Notes: generated by a model from the sequence alone, not told the origin. A stretch of 64,000 nucleotides of DNA from Symsagittifera roscoffensis (GCF_963678635.1 NC_087065.1:32060373-32124372); one strand, 5' to 3'. Positions 1 through 11,060 are shown, numbered from the stretch's first letter. Made by a program: numbers and translations.

Positions 1-512
1 TACAAAGAGCAACCGGACAAGAATATGATGTTCGCCAAATACCAACGTTCATCATCAATCCTTTGAATTGCAGAAAGATAATTCTAAAAACTCTGTAAAA
101 CCCGGATGGGTGGAACCTGATCCAAACTATATTTTATGATTGGATAAATTAGATATTTTACCACTGTAAAGTATTTAATATTAACTAATCATGATCCATC
201 TAACTAACAACCCACTTATTTGTTCTTACAAGTAATTTCAGCACCAGAGAGATTTGAATTTAACTTAGAAATTAGTTGTCTCTCCAAGAGAACTTCAGTA
301 GCCGCAACAAACCAGTATACCCTAGATCTATTGAGCCTAGCAGAGACTAGTTAAACACCCTGAGACTAGAAAGTATAAGAGTAAGATTAGGATCGGTATT
401 AGACTAAGAAGTTGCACGAATCTATCCGGCCGAAAATAAGATAGCGTGACGAGCAGACGGTGTACCCTATCCGAAATTACTCTATGAGTAATACCACATC
501 GGTCCTAACTCA
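1..512 (+). repeat. 3' end and LTR of a gypsy-family element
   Basis: Positions 111-512 are an LTR that starts TGGAACC and ends TAACTCA. They match, in reverse orientation, the LTRs at 9546-9956, 39400-39560 and 57557-57966. The LTR is preceded at 101-110 by CCCGGATGGG, the G-rich stretch that also precedes the LTR in the other copies and is a likely polypurine tract. Positions 1-110 are the 3' internal end of the element, whose body lies outside the window to the left. The last 25 or so bases of this LTR differ from the other copies (GAGTAATACC where they have GAGTTAAACC), so it is a diverged copy. No primer-binding site follows it, which supports reading it as a 3' rather than a 5' LTR. Confidence 0.75.
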
Positions 513-1480
513 CTTTTTATGCAGATCTAGAGTATCTAGCATCATGAGCCTACTGTGGCGATAGGGAAGATGATTGAGCGAGAGATGCTTACCGCACTTT
601 TGAACAACGAAAAGATAGCTGAAGAATTATTGGCAGAAACACGAACCCAACATGATACGTTTGAATACGGATTTCGTCGCATAAAAGCTATCAAACGCAA
701 AAAAAAAACAAAGAAAAAAAACAATTTTGGTTTAACAACAACTACACTTATCAAATAAGAACCTATGTGTTATTTAAAACCAGAACAAGGTGGAGGAAAG
801 TATGCTTATTAAAAAAATCAGCAGGATCAAGGGCGGAGAGGACGACAAAACATCTCACGGGGGAACGTCAGTCCTGGGGGACCACAAAACACGAGCCACA
901 GGGGACAGTATATGCCTTGTTATGAATGTGGAAGGCACTTAGGACCAAACCAATTACAACCAAGACACGCAAAGTATAAAATATGTTGCAAAGCCGCAAT
1001 ACGAGAACATTTTGCAAAAGACTAAATGTACAAACTTCAACTTCATGCGTGAGAGAGGGAACGAGGAACAAATAGAACTGGAAAAATAGATCACAGATGT
1101 AGAAAAATGGAAGAGTGGCAATCGCAGAATTCATATCAATGACGGATGGGAATATATCTCACGAGATAACTTCACAGTGATGGCTATAGCAGAAGGGCTT
1201 CAAAGGCTTTTAAAAAATCAGAAAAAAGGTTCAAATATTGAACAATAACTGTTTTTTTTTCTGGTAAGAAAATGTAAAATTGAAAAAACCTGAAAATGAA
1301 TACGCTGCTGTGGGTTTGGGTAGTCCGTTCTTCTTTTTAAAGAAAGCGACTGCCCAAGGATTATGAAGAAATAACAAAAAGTGACAACTTTCAGTTTATC
1401 CAGCTCATGGATCAGCTCGAAATATCTGATATTAAGGAAAATTCAATATCCCAAAAGAACGGCTAATTTGCACTAAAACT
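513..1480. other. No recognised gene
   Basis: This stretch follows the LTR. It holds only short open frames, such as 67 codons at 555-758 that end in a run of lysine codons from poly-A. I see no conserved motif, splice-site pair or known repeat. It could be the remnant of an older element or simply intronic or intergenic DNA. If the sorting nexin-like exon at 5436-5639 is live, this lies inside or beyond its first intron. Confidence 0.4.
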
Positions 1481-1488
1481 ACTGGATG

Positions 1489-1797
1489 CAGGGGCGGATT
1501 TAGGGGGGGAGGGGTTGGGGCGGACGTTCCCCTTTCAGGGATTCGACCCCCTGCCGACCCAAAGAATCCCCCCTTTGATACTTTTTGAGAAATCCATTTT
1601 TGGCCGACCGACCCTAAAATTTTTGCAAAGGCGCCTTCGGCGCCAATATATACTAATTTTGAGGGGGGATCACGCGCCGAAAAAACGCAATTTTTCGGTC
1701 AAAATTTTCCAAAAAGTGCCTAAAACGCCTTTTTTGGCCTGTTTTTTCACAATTGAAAATCCGCCCCCTCCTCGAGAAAATCCTAGATCCGCCCCTG
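1489..1797. mobile_element. hAT-type MITE, 309 bp, with intact TIRs and TSD
   Basis: The element begins CAGGGGCGGATTTAGG and ends CCTAGATCCGCCCCTG, imperfect terminal inverted repeats of about 16 bp. It is flanked by a perfect 8-bp direct repeat, ACTGGATG, at 1481-1488 and 1798-1805. An 8-bp target duplication with CAGGGGCGGAT termini is characteristic of non-autonomous hAT elements. The interior is G-rich then C-rich near the ends, contains GGCGCCTTCGGCGCC, and has no transposase. A related but truncated copy lies at 10890-11060. The intact target duplication argues for fairly recent insertion. Confidence 0.85.
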
Positions 1798-1805
1798 ACT
1801 GGATG

Positions 1806-3255
1806 AATAACTAAACCGGCCTCATTCATCAGCATCGACGATAAAAAACAAACACTACCAGTCGGGACTTTCTGCCATAAAAAGTAATTAGGTTAATACA
1901 ATGAAGCCCAAGAGAATACAAAAGGTTACAAATCCACGAAAAAGAAAAGTCAGTCATAGAAAGCAAACAAAAGTAATTTATCTTTTTAAACAGTTGCGTG
2001 TGAGAATTGGTGAAGCCAAAAGCCACATAGATAGAATCCAATTTGTTGAGTATGATCTTCGGTAGAAGTAAAAGGTAGACAACTTCAATGAGCTTGAAAG
2101 AACCAGTCCAAAAAAGTTGAATATGCCAATTGCGTAAAATTTATATTGTAAAACTGTACAATCGCATTTAAAAAAACATTCAACAAACTGACTGTAAAAA
2201 CCGTGGAAAGTGTTCAAATTGAAACTGAGTCCCATTAAAATTAACTAACATATAAACAAGACCGACATCAGTTGCCTAGCAAATTTTTCTAGATAGCCGA
2301 CTTTTTTCTGAACCCTTGACTTACGATACCATTCCTGACAATTCCTTTCGGTCAGAAAACCACAGTACAATGCAGTCCCATTCTCATCAGAGGCAATGTC
2401 TGAACTCCAGGCTGGCTTTCACGGACTGACCGACTTGCTAGCTGGATATCAGAAACCTTTGCTGTTCATCCAATAAGCGTTCGGATTCAGGGTGTTGAAC
2501 CTCTGGATTGACTGATTGCGCCTTAAAGTAGCAGGACTACTGCTAGGAGCACCTCCGGAGGTGGTTCCGTTCTACAACCGACTCCTCGTCGGTTGCTCAT
2601 CGTTCAAGGGCTCTCAATAAACTGGGGGGAGCTGGATGCTGCTGTCGTTGATGTAAGGACATCACTTGCCCCAGATATTTTATGCACTGAGGGCTTTCAA
2701 ATGGAGTTGAAAAACACTTGAGACAATATCAGTTCCACGTGAGTGGAAAGGTCGCTCGTTCGTGTGAACAGCGCCTTTTGCTAATTTGACAACTAGTATA
2801 TCTGAAAGAATACGAAACCGAAATTCACCAATTCGGTAAATTGATCGAATGATCCATTCAACTTGCATAAAGAGAGTTAGAAATGCTTGAATTAGCTTTC
2901 AAAGAAACTCAGATTGAACCGAAGACTGAATTAAAATTCAATCTTCTACATGAAGCGCTCAAAGCAAACACAACTAAACTTGATGTCCAATACAGTACTA
3001 TCTACATCTACTATTTACAAAATACGAAATAAATAACCTAAAAATAGGTTTCTGAATCTGTTAAAACTAACAAAACAATTAAGCTTATTTCCAAACCAAT
3101 GATAAACCATGGCAAACACAAATTGGATCTCTTTAACTATGCCCTCCTAGAGTACCTAGAAACGAATCCCCCTATAAAGAAAAAACTAGCGCGTCAATCG
3201 CACCTCCGCTGCTACAAAACCAAGTCTTCAGAAAACAGACAAACCGAAATTCTAG
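1806..3255. other. No recognised gene
   Basis: Between the MITE and the satellite array there are only short open frames, for example 49 codons from the ATG at 2883 on the plus strand. The part from about 2380 to 2660 is less AT-rich than its surroundings and may be an old element fragment. I found no domain in it in any frame. Confidence 0.35.
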
Positions 3256-5427
3256 AAAAATAAAAGGAATTAAGCAGTCATTCTTGGACTCCAGATTTGC
3301 AACCCCTCACTGTACCCTGACAGCAACCCACTATGAGATTGAGAAATTCTAGTTCGATTAGTTTTTTTATATCTGTTTTTTGAAAAAAAAACATGAAAAA
3401 ATCATCAAAAACGCCATTTCTCGCAAACCAAAAAGACATTGAGCAGTCATACTTGGACTCCAGATTTGCAAACCCTAAAGGTACCCTGAAAGCACCCCAC
3501 TATAGGGTTGAGAATTTGAAGTTCGGTTATTTTTTTTACTTCTAATTTTTTTTGAAAAAACAAATCAAAAAATCATAAAAAACGCAATTTCTCGTAAATG
3601 AAAAGAATGTGAGCAGTCACAATTGAACGCCAGATTTGCAACTCCTGGATATAGCCTGACAGCACCCCACTATAGGGTTGAGAAATTGAATTTCTAGTTT
3701 TTTGTATCTAAGTTTTTTCATATCTTTGAAAAAAAAAAAAAATTAAAAAATTATAAAAAACGCCACATCTCGAAAACCAAAAAGATTTGAGCAGTCATAC
3801 TTGGACTCCAGATTTGCAATTTTCTGATTGTACCCTGACAGCACTCCACTATATTGTTGAGAAATTGAAGTTCGTTTAATTTTTTTTATATCTAAGTTTT
3901 TTGAACAAAAAAATGAAAAAATCAATGAAAACGCCATTTCTCGAAAACCAAAAAGATTTAAGCAGTCATACTGGGATTCCAGATTTGGCACCCCTGATTT
4001 TACCCAGACAGCAACCCATTATAGGGTTGAGAAATTGATGTTCGCTTAACTTTTTTTATATCTAAGATTTTGAAAAAAAAAGTCACAAAAAACGAAATTT
4101 CTTGAAAACAAAAGAACTTGAGCATTCACAATTGGACGCCAGGTTTGCAACTCCCGAATATTCCCTGACAGCACCCCACTACATGGTTGAGAAAATCAAG
4201 CTCGGTTAGATTTTTGTATCTAATTTTTTATATCTAAATTTTTTTGAAAAAAAAGCATGAAAAAATCATAAAAAACGCCATATCTCGAAAACCAAATGGA
4301 TTTGAGCAGTCATTCTTGGACTCCAGATTTGCAACCACTGAAATTACCCCTCCAGCATCCTACTATAGGGTTGAGAAATTGAAGTTCGGTTATTTTTTTT
4401 ACTTCTAATTTTTTTTGAAAAAAACAAATCAAAAAATCATAAAAAACGCAATTTCTCGTAAATGAAAAGAATGTGAGCAGTCACAATTGAACGCCAGATT
4501 TGCAACTCCTGGATATAGCCTGAGCGCACCCCACTATAGGGTTGAGAAATTGAATTTCTAGTTTTTTGTATCTAAGTTTTTTCATATCTAAATTTGAAAA
4601 AAAAAAATTAAAAAATTATAAAAAACGCCACATCTCGAAAACCAAAAAGATTTGAGCAGTCATACTTGGACTCCAGATTTGCAATTTTCTGATTGTACCC
4701 TGACAGCACTCCACTATATTGTTGAGAAATTGAAGTTCGTTTAATTTTTTTTATATCTAAGTTTTTTGAACAAAAAAATGAAAAAATCAATGAAAACGCC
4801 ATTTCTCGAAAACCAAAAAGATTTAAGCAGTCATACTGGGATTCCAGATTTGGCACCCCTGATTTTACCCAGACAGCAACCCATTATAGGGTTGAGAAAT
4901 TGATGTTCGCTTAACTTTTTTTATATCTAAGATTTTGAAAAAAAAAGTCACAAAAAACGAAATTTCTTGAAAACAAAAGAACTTGAGCATTCACAATTGG
5001 ACGCCAGGTTTGCAACTCCCGAATATTCCCTGACAGCACCCCACTATAGGGTTGAGAAAATCAAGCTCGGTTAGATTTTTGTATCTAATTTTTTATATCT
5101 AAATTTTTTTGAAAAAAAAGCATGAAAAAATCATAAAAAACGCCATATCTCGAAAACCAAATGGATTTGAGCAGTCATTCTTGGACTCCAGATTTGCAAC
5201 CACTGAAGTTACCCCTCCAGCATCCTACTATAGGGTTGAGAAATTGAAGTTCGGATATTTTTTTTTATATTTAAGTTTTTTTGAAAAAAAAATAAAAAAT
5301 CATAAAAAACGCAATTTCTCGAAAACCAAAAAGATTTGAGCAGTCATTGTTGGACTCCAAATTTGCAACTTCTGAGTGTACCCTGAAAGCACCCCACTAT
5401 AGGGTTGAGAAATTGAAGTTCGGATAT
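3256..5427. repeat. Satellite array, about 172-bp monomers with an 865-bp higher-order repeat
   Basis: About thirteen monomers follow one another, each with the anchors GAGCAGTCAT, GGACTCCAGATTTGCAA, CACCCCACTATAGGGTTGAG and AACGCCATTTCTCGAAAACC. The GCAGTCA anchor recurs near 3271, 3443, 3612, 3790, 3960, 4120, 4305, 4475, 4654, 4827, 4988, 5170 and 5339, a spacing of 160-185 bp. A block of five monomers is duplicated with an 865-bp period (about 3505-4369 and 4370-5235), with far closer identity between blocks than between neighbouring monomers. That is a higher-order repeat. The two identical 82-codon frames at 3743-3991 and 4608-4856 come only from this periodicity. The array ends about 9 nt from the likely splice donor of the exon at 5436-5639. 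Confidence 0.9.
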
Positions 5428-5435
5428 AGAACCAC

Positions 5436-5639
5436 CATCAAATGTCTCGGAGGAAATCTGATTCCCATTTCATCGAGAATTTCCGGGTAGTATGTTTTCA
5501 ACTTGGTGTGAAGGTCATGCAGATTGCTGAATCTTGTCTTAGAATGCAGGAATCCACTCAAGTCGATGTGAAACACTTGGTGTCCCGTCGTCGAGTTATA
5601 GGACGATACATTCTCCCCTTTAGGGATTGAGAACTGCAT
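5436..5639 (-). CDS. SNX17: Sorting nexin 17-like protein, first coding exon (PX domain N-terminal part)
   Basis: From the ATG at 5639 the frame reads MQFSIPKGEN and continues for 68 codons through the first half of a PX domain: a conserved hydrophobic beta-sheet segment, TRFSNLHDLH where the family has a YSQLLGLH-like segment, and a final FPPRHL matching the FPPKKL turn of SNX17. SNX17 is a PX-FERM adaptor that binds PI3P on early endosomes and recycles NPxY-bearing receptors such as LRP1 and integrins through Retriever. A GT donor directly follows codon 68 (ATG|GTGGTT, phase 0), and the reading stays open for 12 further codons only because it runs into the satellite. The other exons (rest of PX, FERM-like module) are not visible at lower coordinates. 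SNX27 and SNX31 are alternatives. The MxFSIP start is the main reason for choosing SNX17. Confidence 0.75.
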
Positions 5640-6095
5640 TATCCAAGCATCAGTTTTAATTACCCATTTTATACTACCGTGTAAGATTCCTCCGATCTAG
5701 AATCGTTTCTAGCATACCCAGATATCAATCACATAAAAATAGTTCACGTAGCAGTCACATTATTCATCTGAAATTAACAAAAAAATTCAACCACCGGTTA
5801 TCAGAAGAGACATGAGCAGTCAAAAAAACACAGCAACTTCTTGATGTGTCATTCTGTGACATTCGAACAAAAATACGAAAATGCAGTCGAATTCGAAATT
5901 TCATTGTGACATCGGAGTGGGAAGTGTAACATTCGCCCGGAAGATACATTTCGACGGAAAATAAAGCTAGGTTCTAAGACGACTGGCCAACGTCTAAACA
6001 GAGCTCTACATGCTTTTCACCGTCTATACCAAGCCAGTTCTTTTGGTGGTCTTTTCAACATCGGGTCGACAAAAACGTTACTGACTATTAATTTG
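5640..6095. other. Upstream flank of the SNX17-like exon
   Basis: This should contain the 5' untranslated region and promoter if 5639 is the true start. The 61-codon minus frame at 5764-5949 looks like chance. I see no clear TATA box or CpG-rich segment. Nothing else is recognised. Confidence 0.35.
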
Positions 6096-6372
6096 GCGAG
6101 GAAGATTCTCTGCCTCAGAAATCCACAAGTCTAGATGGCTCGTTACACAAGCTCAATCTCTTTCAGATATTAGTTTGCCAAGTCTCAGTTTTTTGCAAGT
6201 GGAACCCACAACTTCAGAGAACAACGGTTGACAAAGATGTCCATCGTTTATAAAGCCTTCAAGAATTTAAAACTCCGCGTTGAGGAGAATATTTTTGATG
6301 GAAGGTTTTTGAGCTGACATAGTCAAGCTTGGGGAAAACATTTATGCAAACAATCATTTCAAAGCATAAAAA
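6096..6372 (+). repeat. Dispersed repeat, copy 1 (about 280 bp)
   Basis: This segment starts GCGAGGAAGATTCTCTGCCT and matches 7733-8017 in the same orientation, sharing CTCGTTACACAAG, AAGTCTCAGTTTT, TTTTTGATGGAAGG and ATAGTCAAGCTTG with small indels. It has no coding capacity or clear terminal repeats. It could be a SINE-like or MITE-derived family whose edges cannot be fixed from two copies. Confidence 0.7.
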
Positions 6373-7732
6373 TGCACTACAAAGACAATCATCAAGTAAT
6401 TATTAAATTTGAACTGCATTAAACCACATGAAAACAGTTTTTGACCATATTTTGATAAGTTCTTTGATAAATTGAAGACACAATTTTTCCAGACATTTTA
6501 AGAAAAGGAGACCTCACATTTTGACCAGAAATTTGCTTGTAACTCATCGATCAGCTGCTTTATGAACTTATGCGCCAGTGATTATTTGTCAAAATATATT
6601 TTAGAGAATTTCCAACTTTGCAAATAAGTCGATCAAAAAAAAGTAATTTTTTTTTTAAAAAGTTCTATTCATCAATACTTTAAGCACATATGCTTAAAAC
6701 AACATTTTAAAACAATCAGACGAAAGCTGTGCTTTGACCTAACCAAAGTGTGAAACTTCAAAATTAGTTAATGAGGACGCTTAAACTTGTGTCGAAACTC
6801 TCCACGAGCCACGACTAATTTACATCAAAACTTCAAAAAAATTAAACAGAAAAACCACTTTGATCGTCTTTATTATACTCGAAAAACCCATAAACAGTCT
6901 TATGACCTTCAAAAAATACAAGTTATGTAGTTGAGTAAAAATAATTTCGAATTTGTAAAAAGATTAGGAAGGGTTTCGTGCAAAAACTATCCTTAAAAAC
7001 AAAAGTTTTTGTCTGATTATTGGAACCGCGCAACTTTTTGAAATCAAAAGCTGTTCTTGAACACAAAAGATGACTTTTAAAAACTGTTAAAATCTATCTT
7101 CATATTTTAAAATAACAAATTTTTTATATATATTTGAGCATTTTTGGCCATACATTTACAAAAAACTATCAAAAGTTTTTTTGAGTAGGGAAAAACAAAT
7201 TGTAACCTTTTGAGTCCTTGTAAATGTAACCTTTCTCAAAATGTAACCTTTTGAAAACGAAAATTCGCTGCTTCCATTTTATGTGAAAAAAAAGAATCAT
7301 GTCAGTAATCGTATTTTTGATTGCAATGATCTGTTTTTTTTTGTTGGGGTGAGTCAAATTTCCTCGAAACTTCAACAAAAACGACCTTAATGAGGTCCGA
7401 AATTGTCATTTTCATTGAATTACTAAACATATTTTTCGGCAATTTACCCAGTCGTGAAGCAATTAGAATTTTAATGTTCAAAAGGAAATCAAGATCCACT
7501 CGAAGCAAAATGAATAGCCAAACGATTGGAAATCAAGTCAACCACATAGAGAAAATTAACATTCGCACAGAATCAACCGAAAATAATATAGACTCGAAAA
7601 GATTGACATGATATAAAGCTTTGGGTCTACAGATATTTATACTCGGCTTTTTTCACGTTTCTTTGGCTCAATAAAAAGCATTTATACAAGAAGAGTTTAA
7701 ATTTTACTAGTGCTGAGAAAACAACTTATATA
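6373..7732. other. AT-rich spacer, nothing recognised
   Basis: This stretch has poly-A/poly-T runs and short open frames (for example 7390-7611 on the plus strand) with no conserved motif. The overlapping minus-strand frames around 7170-7508 are likewise uninformative. Confidence 0.3.
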
Positions 7733-8017
7733 GCGAGGGAGATTCTCTGCCTGAGAAAACCACACGTCTAGGTGACTCGTTACACAAGTTGAATCTTTTT
7801 TCAGAGCTTAGCTTGCTAAGTCTCAGTTTTATAGTTTTATAGTAAGTGAAGCCCACAATATCAAGGAGCAAGGGTTGACAATTTTGTCCATCGTTAATGA
7901 AGACTTCAAAATTTAAATATCCTTGTTAACCAGAGTATTTTTGATGGAAGGTTTTGAGCTAAAATAGTCAAGCTTGTGAAGAAACTTTTATACAAGCAAT
8001 CGTCCAAAGTGTAAATT
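7733..8017 (+). repeat. Dispersed repeat, copy 2 (about 280 bp)
   Basis: Second copy of the repeat at 6096-6372, in the same orientation, diverged by substitutions and small indels. It includes a local TTTTATAGTTTTATAG duplication near 7826. Confidence 0.7.
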
Positions 8018-8554
8018 TTTAGGCGCACATTTTTTTGTCTGTATGTTCCTGATTTCCAGAGACAAGTTGTCAAAAAATGTTGAAATTTTGTCGGAACGAA
8101 CAAAAAGAATGAACGAACAATATAAGAACAAAAGGACCCTCTTTGTTGGTTTTTTTTCAGATTTTACAAACTAGATCGTTTCGTCTCGTAGTTATTTTGA
8201 AAAAATCTTTATGTTTTTTTAATTAAAAAACTATTAAACTGACAAAAAATTAGGCTCATTAAAAACTAATAAGAATTTGATCAATTTTTTTTTTCGATTG
8301 GAAAAACAAAACAAACATCAAAAATATTGGAATTTTTTTTCTGAGCTTGGAATAAATTGAATCACTGCAAAACAAAAACCATATGATTCATCGGGAGCAC
8401 TCTCTGCACAATTTTTAACGATTCAAACTGTCAATTTTTTTTTCAGATCAACTCGAAAAATTTTTGGATTCTCGTTCTAGAATCAATTTTTTTTTTATCT
8501 TACACCTAGTTCCTGTTCTTTGTTTTAAAGTTTTTCGACAGAAAACTTGGGATG

Positions 8555-8728
8555 GTTATCTTGCAAGATTCTTGCAAGATTCTTGCAAGATAGCATCCCT
8601 CTTTCAAGATTCTTGCAAGATAACCTCTATCTTGCAAGATCTTGCAAGATAACCTCAATCTTGCAAGATCTTGCAAGATAACCCTCTTTTGCAAGAATCT
8701 TGCAAGATCTTGCAAGATAACCTCCCTT
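8555..8728. repeat. Palindromic minisatellite built on ATCTTGCAAGAT
   Basis: The sequence repeats TCTTGCAAGAT many times, alternating with a GATAACCTC spacer. The core ATCTTGCAAGAT is its own reverse complement, so both strands show the same word and the tract can fold into many alternative hairpins. Open frames here (8464-8652 plus, 8506-8715 minus) encode only LQDSCKI-type repeats and are not genes. Confidence 0.85.
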
Positions 8729-8789
8729 GATCGACTAGGGTTATCCTACAATTTCCTACAGTTTCATAGACTCAGAAAATTGTTTAAAA

Positions 8790-8945
8790 ATCTCTAGGAT
8801 AAGCGTTTACTCATAAATGGAAATTGTAGGATTAACATTTTTTCCCATATGGAAATTGTAGGGAAAACATTTTTTCTGAAATGGAAATTGTAGGATAAAC
8901 GTTTTTCCTTATATGGAAGCTGTAGGATAAACATTTCTTTTCAAA
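8790..8945. repeat. Minisatellite with a TGGAAATTGTAGGATAAAC unit
   Basis: Four to five imperfect units of about 40 bp each carry TGGAAATTGTAGGATAAACA followed by a T-rich stretch (near 8818, 8850, 8882 and 8914). More degenerate GTATGAAAATGG-type words continue to about 9130. No gene is present. Confidence 0.75.
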
Positions 8946-9224
8946 AAAAAACAAACGTAGTTATTTTTCATCACCAGTTGTTTTCATTGTTAACATCATT
9001 GTTGTATTCGGTTCAAATAGCCGGGGAAACTAGGTTGAATCTTTTTTCAATGGTATTTTAAAATTGTATGAAAATGGTATGAATAGCATTTTCCATACAT
9101 TTGGTGCAGGCAATTGTATGACAAGCATTTTCGGTGTGGGGAAATGTAAGATAAGCAATTTCGGTTCATGGAGGTCAACCCGGGGTCATATTACCTTTCG
9201 AGGCCTTTTTGTTGGTTTTAATCG

Positions 9225-9465
9225 GTTTTCTTTATAAGACCGCTCAAAATCCGCTTAAAAACCGCTCAAAACTTGCTTGAAAAACCATTCAAAAATCACC
9301 GCAAGAAATGAGCGGTTTTTGAGCGGTTTTTCAAGCAAGATTTGAGCGGTTTGAGCGGTTTTTCCGAAAAAGCCGTCCAAACCGCCCAAACCGCTCAAAC
9401 CGCTCAAATCTTGCTGAAAAACCGCTCAAACTGCTCATATCTTGAGCGGTTTTTGAGCGGGATCT
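9225..9465. repeat. Inverted minisatellite, AACCGCTCAAA / TTTGAGCGGTT
   Basis: A run of AACCGCTCAAA words (9235-9300) is followed by TTTGAGCGGTTT words (9308-9362), then AACCGCTCAAA again (9372-9430) and GAGCGGTTTTTGAGCGGG at the end. The tract is therefore an array of inverted short repeats able to form long hairpins. The frames across it (9331-9525 minus, 9342-9548 plus) give only low-complexity peptides. Confidence 0.85.
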
Positions 9466-9545
9466 CGACCCGGGTACTAAATTTAAAACACAAACGAATA
9501 TCTGGACGGCATATTGTTGTAACAAAAGGGTCGAGAGAGCTATAT

Positions 9546-10266
9546 TGAGTTAAGTTCGAGGTTTAACTCATAGAGTAATTTCGGATAGGGCACACCGCCT
9601 GCTCGTCACGCTATCTTATTTTCGGCCGGATAGATTCGTGCAACTTCTTAGTCTAATACAGATCCTAATCTTACTCTTTTATCTTCTAGTCTCAGGGTGT
9701 TTAACTAGTCTCTGCTAGGCTCAATAGATCTAGAGTATACTGGCTTTTTGCGATCGCTAGAAGGTCTTTTGGAGAGGTAACTAATTTCTAAGTTAAATTC
9801 AAATCTCTCTGGTGCTGAAATTACAAGTAATTTAAGCACTTACAAATAAGTGGGTTGTTAGTTAGATGGATCATGATTGGTTAAGCTGAAATTTTTTATA
9901 GTGATAAAATATCTAATTTATAACCAATAATAAAATGTAGTTTAGGTCTGGTTCCACCCATCCGGGGTTTACAGAGTTTTGAATGTTTTATCTTCTATCT
10001 GTAATGAAGGATGGATGATGATCGTTGGTATTTGACAAGCATCATTTCTTGTTTCGTTCTTGGAGAAGATAATCGTCGATAAGAAGTTGTTAGCTGTCAG
10101 TCGACAAAGACTATGACCGCCAACGAAATCAATCTGATTTCAAGATGGTTTGCTATGATTGATTGTTCTGCTTTGTGGAGAACTGATCGAGTATCACTCT
10201 TGTCTGGGAATGGCTTGAAGATTGTGTTTGGAGGGAATGCCTTGTAACTCGGATCTGTACGTATAC
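9546..10266 (-). repeat. LTR and 3' internal end of a gypsy-family element
   Basis: 9546-9956 (411 bp) is a full-length LTR of the family, TGAGTTAAGTTCGA to GGTTCCA on the plus strand, closely matching 57557-57966. It is followed at 9957-10266 by about 310 bp that also follow the left LTR of the large element at 39561-39890. This is the internal 3' end next to the polypurine tract, in minus orientation. The match stops at GTACGTATAC near 10266, so the rest of the element is missing. Confidence 0.8.
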
Positions 10267-10689
10267 CTCCCCGCCCCTAATGGTTAAAAAGGGTAGGGGG
10301 TGTTTTTTGTTGGAATGGGTTAAAGTTTAGCGTCCTCCTCTCTTTAGTGGGTGTGAGGTAGAACAAATCTTGATGGAGTGATATTGAGATATAGCAATAA
10401 GTAAAACACATGGTGTAATAACTGAAAGTTTCCTGCAAAATTGGCAGGCAAGATTTCTGCAAAAATTCAAATTTAATTCAAAAAAGGTTAAATGGAAATT
10501 CACGAAAAGATGACAGAAAACCAGAGATTACTGAAAATTTTGGAAGCAATTAAACCAAACCCAAATAACAAACAGATTGACGTGGTAGATTTTGTTTCTC
10601 CGATTTTCTGACCCGATGAAGATAACCATAACCAGCATGACAAAAGACAAGTCCTACTTGTAATTGATCGAGTGATTAAGTCAACAACA
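10267..10689. other. Unassigned sequence before the assembly gap
   Basis: It begins with a C-rich then G-rich motif (CCCCGCCCCTAATGG ... GGGTAGGGGG) of possible element-end character. A plus-strand frame starting at the ATG near 10492 continues about 39 codons to a TGA and then runs on in frame. It has no recognised domain and may be a pseudogene of an element ORF. Confidence 0.3.
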
Positions 10690-10889
10690 NNNNNNNNNNN
10701 NNNNNNNNNNNNNNNNNNNNNNNNNNNNNNNNNNNNNNNNNNNNNNNNNNNNNNNNNNNNNNNNNNNNNNNNNNNNNNNNNNNNNNNNNNNNNNNNNNNN
10801 NNNNNNNNNNNNNNNNNNNNNNNNNNNNNNNNNNNNNNNNNNNNNNNNNNNNNNNNNNNNNNNNNNNNNNNNNNNNNNNNNNNNNNNNN
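10690..10889. other. Assembly gap, 200 N
   Basis: Exactly 200 N, a conventional gap size, so the true length is unknown. The open frame drawn through it at 10672-10950 has no meaning. Confidence 0.99.
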
Positions 10890-11060
10890 CCCCCCTTTGA
10901 TACTTTTTCAGAAATCCCTTTTTGGCCGACCGACCCTAAAATTTTTCTAAAGGCGCCTTTGGCGCCAATATATACTAACTTTGAGGGGGAGCGCGCGCCA
11001 AAAAAACGCTATTTTTTTCGTCAACATTTTTCAAAAAGTGCCCAAAAACGGCTTTTTTTT
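10890..11060. mobile_element. Second, partial copy of the hAT-type MITE family
   Basis: CCCCTTTGATACTTTTTCAG, GGCCGACCGACCCTAAAA, GGCGCCTTTGGCGCC and the following T-rich part match 1568-1740 of the intact MITE. The left end is lost in the N gap, and the right terminal repeat is not present where expected, so this copy is truncated or diverged. Confidence 0.75.

Noticed and set aside
3743-4856. Two identical 82-codon frames as a duplicated gene
   Set aside because: They are the same phase of the 865-bp satellite repeat and have no gene features.
3256-5427. Regularly spaced repeats as a CRISPR array
   Set aside because: Monomers are contiguous 160-185-bp units without unique spacers, in eukaryotic DNA; this is a satellite.
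8464-8715. Short frames on both strands encoding LQDSCKI-type repeats
   Set aside because: They are translations of a palindromic minisatellite.
10672-10950. 92-codon open frame
   Set aside because: It crosses 200 N, so most codons are undetermined; it is an artefact of the gap.
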